DNA of 64,000 nucleotides from Sanderia malayensis (Eukaryota > Cnidaria > Scyphozoa > Semaeostomeae > Pelagiidae): NCBI GenBank assembly GCA_013076295.1, contig RQOL01000663.1:152641-216640 (forward strand), given 5' to 3'. Both the position numbers and the translations under genes were made by a program. Numbering within the stretch: position 1 is the stretch's first letter; each line of letters opens with the position of its first letter. Shown in pieces: positions 11,811-22,287 of the stretch. A model generated the notes under the pieces. The model was not told where the DNA came from. It saw only the letters and a program-made list of their open reading frames with translations, and did not search any database.

Positions 11811-13049
11811 GAAATGGTGAGGCAAAGAATGCCATAACTTCAAAGTCACAAATGAAATGAAAAGGAAATTCAATGCTGAAACAGTTTATAAGGTTAATGC
11901 TGAAGATGACTTTGTGTTCCAAAATGATAACTCATCCATTTGACTACAGTGAAAACAATGGCATTGTGAACAGGAAAAGTAAAGAAGCAGCAACATCATC
12001 TTCGTGGCCCAACAGGACGCATGAAAGTCATACTCTGGGGGAATCATTGAGACACTTTCAAGCACGAGAACACATCTGTATTGATCTAGCTGCACCTGAA
12101 ATGGGGTTATGAAGAAAAGTACCTAACGTAAGTACCTGAAGTAAGTAACACACCAAAGTCAGACACAGATTGTATTACCCTTAAAGACACACTTTTGGAA
12201 GACCTGCTGCCAGATGTTCAAAACATCTTTTTCGAAGACTTCCACTGTTGAAATCATAGCTATCATATCTGCATCTCACTTTGCTGCCTGTTCTTTGTTT
12301 TTGAAAAAAGTAGCCATTGATGGCAATTTTGCTTTCTTTAATAATCAAAAGATGACTGCCAAAGCACAGGATGCAAATTACAGCACCATCTCTGTTGCAA
12401 AAATGAAGGTGAAAAATCCTGGTGGTCAGCTAGAAGAGCACCTTGTTGCATTCCAAATGACACAATGACAAGCCTCTGAAAATGGTTCAATATGGTTTAA
12501 AGAGTCTCAAGGTAACTGATATTGAATTGATCGATATTTAAACACACACATTTTTTATTTCATTTTAAACTATCACATGAAATTAGTAAAATGGGCTCTC
12601 AATCAATTGCTGGCAGCGAGTGAGGAAATTCTAAATTCTAGAATAATAATCTCGTCCATTCGCCCCAAGCCCCTTATTTGTTTTTCTCACTGCTTGCTTT
12701 TTGTTCAAATCAATTAATCTTCTTTTCAATGCATAAACGCTGTCAACAGGTATAAAGAGTTTTTAATTAAAGCAATTTACCAACCATGTTTTCTTCATAT
12801 AAATTTTCGCGCCAAATCTTCAAAGAGAGACTGTCCATGTCTGATAAAGTCAGGGATCTTGCTACTCTGTGATCTCGCGCAGACAACTGTTGCTGTGATG
12901 TGTTTCTTGCCAGCATAGTACCGTGGCCCACACATGCAATACAAAAATAATTATTCTAATACAAAAATATTTATTGCAATACTAAAATAATTATTCCAAT
13001 ACAAAAATATTTATTTCAATACACAAAAATACGAAAAGCCTCAGCTTCA
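11811..13049. other. Spacer between the hAT and copia relics
   Basis: Two short plus-strand frames (11873-12112 and 12214-12468) lack any recognisable domain. The right part carries the AT-rich tandem repeat listed separately. Confidence 0.3.
12937..13031. repeat. AT-rich ~20-bp tandem repeat
   Basis: About 4.5 imperfect units of a CAATACAAAAATATTTATT-like sequence, alternating so that a 40-bp period fits best. It abuts the truncated end of the copia fragment. Confidence 0.7.
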
Positions 13050-13772
13050 GAGTAAGGCTGGTTAAGCAAGAACCAGTACATATCGCCTACCACCCATAGA
13101 TTCTATCTCCATTGGACCACATATATCAGTGTGTATATGTTCCATTGGCTGGGATGCTCTATTTTGACTGGCTTTAGGAAAACCTTGTTTATGCATTTTT
13201 CCTAGGGTACATGAATCACAGCTTTTATCAACGGAAACACGTTCATCTATCTTCACACCTGTAACAAGATTTGTCTTTGTAAGAAGATTTACATGGTCGT
13301 AGTTCAAATGACCAAATCTTTGGTTATTTGAACAGAGTTTGGACCTCTTTTCATAAATAAAGTATTGAACTCTTCAATGAACTCTTCAATCAACAAACCT
13401 TTAATATCGTCCCACTCAATTTCTGCAGAATCTCATGCATTTAAACTTTCATAAAATTATCGCATGATTCAGGTAAGCTACAGAGGATAACTGTTGCAAA
13501 TTTCTTTGATGAAATATCCTCTTTCATTTCACGCAGCTGTTCAGGTTTTCTCAACACACGAAGCGATTAAGGAATAGGCCTTGTCAGAACGTAATCTGTA
13601 AGAATTTCTCACAGCAGCTGGCTCTGCAGGTCCTGGGGATACTTCTTGTTGTTCTTGGGTAAAACCGCCCAAGCCACGTTCCATTAAAACTAATTGCATA
13701 TTGTATTCCCAGGACTGATAATTTTTTCTGTTCAAGAGCTGGATGTTTGTAATCTCCGTCATGGGTTTTCAT
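13050..13772 (-). pseudogene. Ty1/copia Gag-Pol fragment
   Basis: On the minus strand the upstream piece (13762-13541) reads TNIQLLNRKNYQSWEYNMQL and SYRLRSDKAYSLIASCVEKT, which is the copia Gag N-terminus. The downstream piece (about 13320-13062) reads RFGHLNYDHVNLL, then CDSCTLGKMHKQGFPK and ASQPMEHIHTDICGPM. This is the GAG-pre-integrase zinc region and the start of the integrase core; HTDICGPM carries the first catalytic Asp. The middle of Gag, the protease, the rest of integrase and all of RT/RNase H are missing, and the frame ends at 13062. It is a badly deleted copy with no visible LTRs. Confidence 0.7.
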
Positions 13773-15080
13773 GCTTCAAAACATTTGTCTCCCAGCGAAT
13801 ATAAACATGTAAATATCACGCCTCCAGCTTTAGTACACATTATAAAACACTTCTAACGTCCTGGGCCCATAACCTGTTAGAATGGCAGACTTATGACCTA
13901 TTTTATAAGAAAACAACTTGAAGAAATTACAACTTCTGATTTGAAAATCATACTTTTTAGAACCAACTATACAGGAAGACTTCAAACAGTCAAGTAAGCA
14001 AACAACATGCCTAACGAGGCGCAAAACATTTTAAATTACACGCATGACTTACAACAACTACAATAGTCCTTTATTGTCTCTTTTCAAGGGCGTGAACGCA
14101 AATATAAACAGAATCATCATAATTCCAGCAAGGCCCAGTGAGGAATTTGCAGGAAATCAGCTTCGCTACATTCGTGTCACAGAAAATCGAGTTGAAGCAA
14201 ACTGATAGAGTTTCCTTGCTAAGTCTTGCTTTTTCAAAATATGTAGTTAACATAAATCGTTTCTGTATCTCTTTTGCATCAATTTTAGAGATAAAAATGC
14301 TTTAAAACAGTCAAAATTTTGCAATTATTTATCGACAGACTCTAGCAATTGTAATTGATTCAAATATACCCTGGCAGTAAGTTTTGCAGTTATATTTATA
14401 TGGCAAGATTCCCCGCTTAAGCTTTAACAAAAAATGGCTCGAGAAAATGAGAAGTCTAAAATTTGCATAATTTTAGTGATGGCATCATACTTGAAAAATT
14501 GGAGAAAATGTCATTCAGAAGCTCTGGCCATGGCCGATTCTAGTGATGAAGAGTGTAGTGTTAGCGCAAATCAAGATGATTTTGGTTCAGAATCTGGAGA
14601 TCCACTGTCAGCCAAAAATTTGCCACAGACAATGTGTGATAGTGATAGTCCCAATAGAATGAGTGACGATGGGAGTGACGAGATTTTGAGTGACCAGTCT
14701 TTGCGGTATGGTTATTTGACAGAGGAAGACGAAGTTGATGTAAATGGAATGGAAGTCGCGTTGAGGAAAGACAAAATTTAGCCAAGCATGATTTAAATAG
14801 TGAGTTGGTGAGTGGGGTAGCCTGCGCACACTCAAAAGTCTCCTGACTAGAACTGTAGAGTCTGCGAACTAAGCTAAAAAAGCGTGTTCTGCTTCGTAGT
14901 CATGTTGAACATATTAGCTTTGTTCATTTGTCTGGTTTGTTTTTACAACAATGGTTAGCCAACATTCTGGCTAACTGCTAAGCTTCTTGATTGTTCAACA
15001 CATTTCGTTTTGTTTTGCACTCGCCACGCAAACAAATTCTCCCTTCACACCTTCACCCTCGAAGTTCATCAGCTTTCAAG
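13773..15080. other. Spacer with an acidic unassigned frame
   Basis: A plus-strand frame at 14434-14781 encodes a Ser/Asp/Glu-rich 115-residue protein (MADSSDEECSVS, GYLTEEDEVDVNG) with no known domain. It could be an exon of a decayed gene. 13773-14430 shows nothing. Confidence 0.3.
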
Positions 15081-16591
15081 ATGGCGACTGTTGTCAGAGC
15101 TGTGAAAGAGGTGAAATGGGAGGAAAACATGTTAACCGAAGCACTGGAGTTCATCAAAATCAGTTTTGAAATTCCAGAATTTCTCGATAATCCAATCCAA
15201 GAGTGCTTCGAAGCTTTTTCAAAGGAAAAAACCTCTATTTCCATGCACCCACAGGTTTTGGAAAATCCTTCATTAATCAATCAACTCCGATCGTTGCAGA
15301 CTTTCATCTTGGTGAATATCCTTTGACTTGTTCAGTGCTTGTGATTTCGCCCCTACAGTCCTTGATGTAAGATCAAGTCGAAAAGTTGAAAAAGGTTGGC
15401 ATTAATGCAACTGCAATTTAAGCAGAACAGGAACAGAGTGTAGTTGGAAGATAGCAAGACAGATGTTGTCTTCAATGTTATATTCACTTCTCCGGAATGC
15501 ATGCTCGGAACGAAACGTTGGAGGAAATTCATCACATCAGGAATGTTCTCACGTTACTGTGTTTGGGTCGTTTTTGATGAAGCTCAGTGCAGTGCGCGCT
15601 GTCTGGTGCGGGCTGCGGGGGGGGGGGTTGTGATGGCAGGTCGTCTAATTCAAAACGTTGGAAAATTGAGTCCCATTCAGGTAAAGTTTAACCCTTAGTG
15701 GGGAAAATATTTTCGTTAACAATAGGTTTTGTGTTGCGCAGCCCCCTAAATTTTTTCTTCCCGTACCCTTATGAGTACTGGGGTAAATTGACCTAGAATA
15801 CGGGGGTTGTGCTTCTGGGAAACTGTAATTCTTACCCTGTCTGGAAGCAACTTTTCCCACAAAATATACCCTTGCGTGGAGGCAAAGTGGCAAAAAGATC
15901 AACAAGACCATAGGAATATAACAACCTACAGATTGATTTTGTGGAAAAGGACACCCAAATATTACACTATTCCACATTTGAAATTCCATCAAACACAAGG
16001 ATAGGCTCATTGCTTTCGGCATCCTAGTCGTGTGCTGTGATGAGAACCCACCACTCCTGGAAATGCCATGTACCCAAAAGTACCATATTCATAAGAACCT
16101 AGTCAGTCTGCTTTTCAGAAACATGGGTTCTTGTTTGGGGTGCTTTACTGTACCCTGCAACAGTAGTTCTTAGGCTTTAGTGACAATCTTGAGGTTGGAC
16201 CCGGGCAAGGCAACGGCAAGGTCCCCAGATTTTTAAAAGGGGACCCCATAACTAGGGCAAACTTTTTCAAGAATCCTATTTAGGGTTACATTTCTTTCAT
16301 CTTCAGTAGCACCATAGTCAAGGGTCAAGAAGATACAGGTTCACTCTACTGTATAGTGAGTTCACATACCATATTTACTTGATTGAGCCCCAGCCGCAGA
16401 CCAGTCCCCACCACTTTTTCCAAAGTTGGTCCTTGATTATTGATCAAATCTAATGAGAAACTTTTTTAAGGGGGATAGGAGTGTGGTCCCAAGAGTGCTG
16501 TTTTTAAATTGTTGACCATTCCCAATTTCCCGCCACTTTTTCAGCAACAAGAAAAATTATTTTCAGGACCAAAAGCAGGAAAATCAGGCTG

Positions 16592-16699
16592 TTAGACATG
16601 GACTGCATAGATCAACTGAAATAATAAATTTCTTAAACATGAAAAATCTCATGTTTAAGAAATTTATTATTTCAGTTGATCTATGCAGTCCATGTCTAA
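16592..16699. repeat. Perfect 108-nt palindrome (51-bp arms, 6-nt loop)
   Basis: The left arm 16592-16642 begins TTAGACATGGACTGCATAGA. The right arm 16649-16699 is its exact reverse complement. The loop is AAAATC. The palindrome lies inside the presumed intron of the RecQ-like relic. Perfect arms in otherwise decayed DNA imply recent formation, or an assembly or template-switch artefact. Confidence 0.95.
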
Positions 16700-17309
16700 A
16701 AAACTGATCCCAGAAATACAGAAAGGATGAAGACCAACCTTTTTTCTTGCCCTTTTTATTCGAATCCCATGAACATAAAGAATATAAATAAAAGTGTAAC
16801 CAAAACGGTATAAGATCCTTAATTTATAAATTTTAATTTCAACTGGGCAATATTTTCTTACAGGGGTTTCAGTTCCTCAAACGACTCTCCATTTCGTACA
16901 TGGTATGGCCAAGTTGGAGAAATTAGGTCATTGTTGGATCCATCTGTGAAACTTGCAGTATTCACCGCAACTGCCTCAAAAGCAACCAAGGCCACAATCC
17001 TCACTGCTCTAAATATGGACAATATTTCCTCTGTCTTTATTGAAAGAAGCCCAACAAAAGGAAATTTGTGCTTCTTTTTGCAATATATAAAGAATGATAT
17101 GAAACTAGAGGTGATCTTTGCTCCAATTATCAGTGAAGTTATGAAGCTTGGAAAGGACACACAGAACAATTATATTTTGCCAAATGCGTTCCCAATGTGC
17201 CATAGTATGGAAAATGTTCCGGCTTCAGCTTGGCAAAAATTTTAATTATTTAGAAAACATTGACCCAGCTTATCATTTTATTGAAATGTTCCATGCTGAT
17301 ACACCACTA

Positions 17310-17979
17310 TCCAATATATATATTCTGTGATGTCATATGACGGTGGCGAAACTCTGCCTAAAACAATATATTCGACCCGACACAATAGGTCGAGCGGAAA
17401 TTCTTTGTTTTTGTTCGCCTAATTGGCTATCACGAATAAACCACGGTTTACGCTGGCGAAACTTCCAAATTCGCGTCGCGAATTCCAATTTCGAACAAAG
17501 CATTTGCTCTTCACGTGACGCGTTTCGCCTTTTGCTGCAATTTGATTGGCTCTTTTTGCCCGACCCACGTGGTAGGCCTAATGTAAACAAGCCCAAAGTG
17601 GGGTTGAAAGAGGCATGAGCGTTAGCCAATGCAGCGCACGAAGTGCGCCAACAACAGGCGAGCGCAGCGAGCTAACCTATTGTACGTGGGGTTGAAAGAG
17701 GCATGAGCGTTAGCGAATGCAGCGCACAAAGTGCGCCAACCACAGGCGAGCGCAGCGAGCTAACCCATTGTACGTGGGGTTGAAAGAGGCATGAGCGTGA
17801 GCGAATGCAGCGCAGGAAGTGCGCCAACCACAGGCGAGCGCAGCGAGCTAACCCATTGTAGGTGGTGTTGAGAGGGGCATGAGCGTGAGCGAATGCAGCG
17901 CACGAAGTGCGCCAACCACATTAAGCTTTTTCACTTGCCCCCCTCCGGGAAGCGAGCGTATGCGAGCGCCCCCGGCTAG
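17310..17979 (+). mobile_element. Non-autonomous Helitron H1
   Basis: The element starts TCCAATATATATATTCTG and ends CCCGGCTAG, between A (17309) and T (17980), with no target duplication. That is the Helitron pattern (5' TC, 3' CTRR, A/T target). A CCGGG/CCCGG stem stands just before the terminal CTAG. Removing 17310-17979 joins codons CTA (17307-17309) and TCA (17980-17982), so the RecQ-like frame runs straight on. This fixes both ends. It contains a GTCATATGACG palindrome near the 5' end and an 88-bp tandem array, and has no coding capacity. Confidence 0.82.
17598..17935 (+). repeat. 88-bp tandem array inside Helitron H1
   Basis: Units start at 17598, 17686, 17774 and 17862 (the last partial). 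Each holds the perfect hairpin GCGCACGAAGTGCGC, or a one-base variant of it, and most contain GCGAGCTAAC. The same unit is repeated in H5 (57330-57560) and once in H3. Confidence 0.9.
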
Positions 17980-18855
17980 TCAGTCAAAAATCATGTGCTG
18001 CAAGAAATTGGCAATCCTAATAGTCATATCCGCATTTTGGTAGCAACCATAGCTTTTGGAATTGGTATAGACTGTAAAGGTGTCAGCAGAATAATTCACC
18101 TCGGTCCCTCGAAATCCATAAAATTATATATCCAAGAATGCGAAAGAGCTGGAAGGGACAATGAAATCAGTTGTTGCTACTTATTATATAATGGTTTCCC
18201 AGCTAGTCATTGCCAAGCAGATATGAAACAATACATACTAAGTAATGACAAACGTCGCAGTGAAATTATTGAAAGCCATTTTTCAGGTACACATGCAAAA
18301 TGTAAATTAAGGTACATGTGCTGAGACGTTTGTATGAAAAAATGTCATTGCTCTCCACCATGTTCAAAAGGTATTGATTTTTATAAAGAGTCCTCAGCCA
18401 TTGCAAGCAATGAAGTTAAGCAAATCAGGCACGTTTCAAAAAGCAACCAAGATGAGCTGAGAGAGAAGTTGATCATCAATAAAATGTTTTCCAAGGAAGC
18501 AGTTTTTGATGGTAATACCACAACCCCAAAGCTTATGCTGGAATTTACAGATTTTCCTATTGCACAAGTCTGAAAGCAATCTGGGATCATATTTACAATT
18601 TATGATGTTCTCTCAAATATGGAAATTTGGAGAATGAAGACAGGTATTGATATTCTCCACATTTTGCATGAAATCTTTGATGATGTGATCATAGATCGTG
18701 ATTTTGATGCTTCGCAAGAAGATCAAAGCATAGAAGATGAGCTAGAAGATGAATGGCTTGCAGTCCGAGATGATTCTGAAATCATTGCCTTCAATGATAC
18801 TTATGAAATGCAGGAGGCAGACCACGCATCTGAGGAGCTTGAGCAACTAGTTTAA

Positions 18856-19454
18856 ATTCAATAGATGGTGCAAAGTGTGGGGGATGGACTTGGTTTCCGT
18901 TTTAAAAGTCAATTACCTTTAGTTAAGCTTGAATACCTTTTTCATATGGCAAAATATTGCCCACTTTTGCGTTCTGCAATGTAGGACATCCCTAATTTTA
19001 CAGCCCTGTTTACACTGCCTAGCACTATCAATTGATACAAAGGAGCATTGAACTGAAAAGTTTAATATAAAAGCAAAAAATTATGTATAGCTAGTCTGTT
19101 CATTGAGTTTTGACAGAGTGTTGTAACAATGACTGCACTTGGATGCTCATGCAAAAAGAAGGTGATCACAAAATCCAACCCTATCATTTCTGACACGTGT
19201 TAACCTGCTGTTCGGGATTTTATGCTAAACAACCCCAAACTTATTCTAAGTGATTTTTTTTGCCCATGCTCTTCTGCTGTGCGGACGTGTTTTGGGAAGC
19301 TCATCCGAATTTCAAATCATGTGAAACAAAAAGCGAATTTATATCTTTAAATTCTTTAATTTACACACACAAAATGTTAATAGTTTAAGTTATTTCAAAG
19401 TTCAAGTTCAATTATCGATACTAATATTAATAATAAATTCTAAAAAGCTGCAAA
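18856..19454. other. Spacer between the RecQ-like relic and LINE 1
   Basis: AT-rich; nothing recognised. The last about 60 bp before 19455 may be the 5' UTR of LINE 1. Confidence 0.3.
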
Positions 19455-20053
19455 AATGAGTTCCACTGATGGCCGTATTGAAGAAATTTTTAAGATGGTC
19501 AGTGAGATGAAAATCAAGCAGGAGGAAAATTCTGACAAATTGGAAAAGCGCTTAGAGAAGTTTGAGAAATCCATGGATTTTATCAGCACTCAATTCAATA
19601 ATCACAAAAAATGGTGCATAGCGTGATGAAGATGAACAGTGAATTTGAGGAGGAAAATGAGGAACTGATAAAAGAGATTTCAAAACTGTGGAAGGAATTC
19701 GACCATGTGAAAATGGAGGTAAACGACCTAGAACAATATGGATGCAGGGATACAATCGAAATTTTTGGCATTCCTCAAAAAGCCGGAGAAGACCCTATGT
19801 CTATCATGTCGAAAATTGGCGACGTTCTTGGTGTGGAGTGATGAAGAGAGTCTATTGAAGCCTGCCACAGAATTAGTCCGAAGAAAGATTGGGCAATCAT
19901 TTGTGAATATGTTAATTCGGGCATAGAGTTTAATTGCAAAAAGTAATGCATCAAGCTTCCACATATTTGATTAGTATTAAATCAAAAAGTTTTTTAAAAC
20001 TGTATATTCAGCCACAAATAATAAAGACAAGACAAATTAATCTTTTAATTTAG

Positions 20054-20673
20054 ATTCACAAATTAAAGACTGGAGACTCGGTTGATAATCTTCCTATTAG
20101 ACCAATAATATCAAATATTAACACTGCTTCATACCATCTAGCAAAGTATCTTGCGAAGTTATTATCACCTCTTAGTTATTCGAAATACACAGTCACTTGC
20201 ACGGATGATTTCATAGCAAAAATAAAGGAACTAAATTTGGACAAAGACAAGAAGTTTGTGTCATTTGATGTGGTTTCTCTATTTACCTATGTCCCACTTG
20301 ATTATACGATAGATGTTATATTGAAGAGAATTTATGAACTCAAAGAATTGTCAACAACGATTACAAAAAACGAATTGAAAGAAATGCTCCTATTATGTAC
20401 TAAGAATGTCCACTTCACGTACAAGAACGGAATTTACATCCAAACAGATGGAGTGGCAATGGGATCACCACTTGGACCAGTTTTAGCAGGAATTTTCATG
20501 GTACATTTAGAAACATCATTAATTCCAACCCTATCCAAGCAGATGACACCTTGGTATAGATATGTTGATGATACTATTTCCCTTATCTCTGAAGATTGTA
20601 TTACTAACTTATTAATAATGTACCATACATTACTAATGTACCATATAAAGGAAAAGTCGGTGAAAGCGCATTG
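20054..20673 (+). pseudogene. PLE reverse transcriptase, truncated at both ends
   Basis: The open frame from 20054 starts HKLKTGDSVDNLPIRPIISN, then KFVSFDVVSLFTYVPLD (motif A with its Asp), GVAMGSPLGPVLAGIFM (motif B) and WYRYVDDTISLIS (motif C, YVDD). The VAMGSPLGP signature is typical of Penelope RTs. The N-terminal part of a full RT is absent. After YVDD the thumb and the connection are missing, and the frame ends at 20671-20673 just after a short 'taatgtaccatacattactaatgtacc' duplication region at the deletion join. It would copy RNA to DNA at a nicked target if intact. Confidence 0.8.
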
Positions 20674-21103
20674 AATTCGCTTAGAAGAACCATATCAACG
20701 ATAACTAAAGGAGCATTAAATGTGAAAACCATTTATACTGGAACTAAACTCGGCGCAAAGTTTCAAATGAAAGACAAAGTGAAAAAGGAACATGAACATG
20801 ATCTGGTATATAAAGCTACATGTCCAGAAGAAAATTGTAATGATACGTATATTGGTGAGAGTGCTGGACGAATATTAAAAAGAGCTAAAGAACATAATGG
20901 TAAAGATTTATTGGCAGTCGCATCTATTTCAACATGCTTTAAAGATTGGTCATAAAAATGTAACTTTGGATAATTTTTTGATTTTGAATAAAGGGTATAA
21001 AGGTAGTAAATACGAACGGAAAATTTCAGAAGCTTTGTATATTAAATCATATGGACCTACATTGAACGTACAAGATAAATCCTTTCCTCTCAAGTTATTT
21101 AAT
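20650..21103 (+). pseudogene. PLE GIY-YIG endonuclease domain, frameshifted
   Basis: From about 20660 one frame reads the linker (NSLRRTISTI, KLGAKFQMKDKVKKEHEHDL), then VYKATCPEENCNDTYIGESA. The latter has the CxxxxC pair of the PLE linker and the Tyr/Ile-Gly signature, followed by GRILKRAKEHNGKD. A shift near 20910 leads to HLFQHALKIGHKNVTLDNF and SEALYIKSYGPTLNV to the stop at 21104-21106. This covers the conserved RxxxH, the Glu (SEAL) and the terminal Asn of the fold. It nicks the target to start reverse transcription. One frameshift. Confidence 0.78.
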
Positions 21104-21633
21104 TAACGCACGATTTTCGAACTATTATTGGAATTTTGTTTGTATCGTTTTAACTGTTTGTTAATGTATTCAATTTTACTCTGATGATGATCACTGGAAG
21201 TTGTGGTTGTATATACAGTTGTAAAAAATTTTTTGATTTAATATTAATAAAATATGTGGAAGCTTCTTGAATTACTTTTTGCAATCATTTGTAAGTTCAA
21301 AAGTCGCACAACAAGAGACTTACTCATGTCAAAGAAAAAAGATCTGCGCAGTGTAAGTGGAGATAGCCTTGGGTTAAAGAATTTGCCTGTGAAAATTTTT
21401 ATCAATGAGTCTTTAACAAGGAAAATAAAGAGCTGTTTCGTTTAGTTAGGGAGAAGAAGAAAGAAAAAAGGTGGCTGTTTGCCTGGTCTAGGAATGGAGT
21501 CATTTATGCCAGGAAAACCAAAGAATCCCAGCAGATCAAAGTTGGTACGATCAAGGACATAGATAAATGCATCATCTGAAGTAACTGGTATCTTTTAAAC
21601 TTTATTTTATTGCATTAGTATATAATTATCTTA

Positions 21634-21705
21634 TCAAATATATCAATTCGGGCAAAAAGCTTGATTATAAATAAAATCACCGGAAGCTTCGTGATTTTAT
21701 TTATA
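21634..21705. mobile_element. 72-bp Penelope-like mini-insertion with 12-bp target duplication
   Basis: ATAATTATCTTA stands at 21622-21633 and at 21706-21717. The 72 bp between share AATTCGGGCA and the following A/T-rich phrase with the left end of the full PLE at 19905. They also contain a hairpin with 16-bp arms (TTATAAATAAAATCAC). Same duplication length as the large PLE. Probably an extremely shortened insertion of the same family. Confidence 0.65.
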
Positions 21706-21749
21706 ATAATTATCTTAGTATTTTCCGATAAAACCCCCCGTAGATCCGA

Positions 21750-22255
21750 ATGAAGGATGATCTGATATGCCCTGAATGCAAAGAAATAACATATGATGAC
21801 CAAAACTGCATGAATTGTGACATTTGTCATAATTGGATTCACCTAAAGTGTAGTGGTTTAACCCTTAAATTATTTGAAAAATTGGGAAACGATTCCTCTT
21901 CAGTTTGGTTTTGCAAAAGTTGTTTAGTTGAAGCCCTGCCCTTTCAAAGTTTGAAAAATATCAAGTTTCAGAAGTTTCTAGCGGAAGCAAATCCCTTTGT
22001 TGAAACGTTTGAGGTTTCACATCAAGACCTTGATAAAACATGCTCTGTCTGCGGTAAAAGCGTAATTAATATTGAAAAGGCGATTCCCTGCAACAATTGT
22101 AAAAGGTTTATGACACCCACAAGAAATGTTCTGGTTTGACAGAACAAGAAATTCTCGATTTTAGCGTGAAATTTCAACACTGGTTTTGCACTGAATGTTG
22201 TAAAGCAATTTTTCCCTTCAACTCTAGCAAAAATACAAGATTTTATCTGACAGTT
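21750..22255 (+). pseudogene. LINE 1 tandem PHD-type zinc fingers, frameshifted
   Basis: Frame 21750-22139 reads CPECKEITYDDQNCMNCDIC, then HNWIHLKCSGL and VWFCKSC, which is a complete PHD-like Cys4-His-Cys3 pattern. It then starts a second finger, CSVCGKSVINIEKAIPCNNC. Near 22110 the frame shifts and the finger is completed by THKKCSGLTEQEILDFSVKF and HWFCTECC to about 22255. Such fingers precede the endonuclease in many invertebrate CR1/L2-like LINEs, where they may bind chromatin or RNA. Whether they belonged to ORF1 or ORF2 originally is unclear. Confidence 0.65.
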
Positions 22256-22287
22256 TTAACTCTAATGATTCGTGCCTGCGTGACGAC

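Larger units (their letters stand above)
15081..18855 (+). pseudogene. RecQ-like DNA helicase relic with one intron and one Helitron insertion
   Basis: The ATG at 15081 opens a frame (EALEFIKISFEIPEF) leading into helicase motifs that are spread over several frames. Motif I is LYFHAPTGFGKS near 15233-15268. SVLVISPLQSLM follows near 15345. Motif II is VVFDEAQCS near 15570, a DEAH variant with Q in place of H. After a putative intron (acceptor AG at 16862-16863) comes GFSSSNDSPFRTWYG, then KLAVFTATASKATK (motif III), RTIIFCQ (motif IV), ATIAFGIGID (motif V) and YIQECERAGRDN (motif VI) at 18035-18160. RecQ enzymes unwind DNA 3' to 5' using ATP. Frameshifts (about 15230, 17150) and stops mark it as dead. 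RecQ-like copies are common repeat-associated genes in cnidarians; a second copy lies at 30634-31112 minus. Confidence 0.72.
19905..21280 (+). mobile_element. Penelope-like element (PLE) with 12-bp target duplication
   Basis: GCAATCATTTGT occurs at 19893-19904 and again at 21281-21292, bounding 1376 bp. Inside are a PLE reverse transcriptase (20054-20671) and a GIY-YIG endonuclease region (20650-21103). About 80 bp at the left end (19932-20012) is inverted at the right end (21211-21290), as seen in PLEs with inverted terminal repeats. The insertion split ORF1 of the host LINE. An internal deletion between the RT palm and the endonuclease linker, and frameshifts, make it inactive. Confidence 0.85.
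19455..21580 (+). pseudogene. LINE 1 ORF1, split by a Penelope-like insertion
   Basis: The ATG at 19455 begins a coiled-coil-rich frame (IKQEENSDKLEKRLEKFEKS). A shift near 19610 leads to VNDLEQYGCRDTIEIFGIPQ and GEDPMSIMSKIGDVLGVE, then a further frame with SIEACHRISPKKDWAIIC up to 19904. This is the pattern of L1-ORF1/Baculo_FP-like proteins, RNA-binding chaperones of LINE particles. After the insertion the frame resumes at 21293 with KFKSRTTRDLL, KIFINESLTRK and KKEKRWLFAWSRNGVIYARK and ends near 21580, matching the family C-terminus. The split at AIIC/KF coincides exactly with the duplicated target GCAATCATTTGT. Several frameshifts make it non-functional. Confidence 0.68.

Noticed and set aside
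15610..15630. Poly-G run as a regulatory G-quadruplex
   Set aside because: A single run of G within pseudogene DNA; no second to fourth G-tract in register nearby.
17598..17935. 88-bp array as a CRISPR array
   Set aside because: The units are uniform head-to-tail repeats without variable spacers, in eukaryotic mobile DNA.
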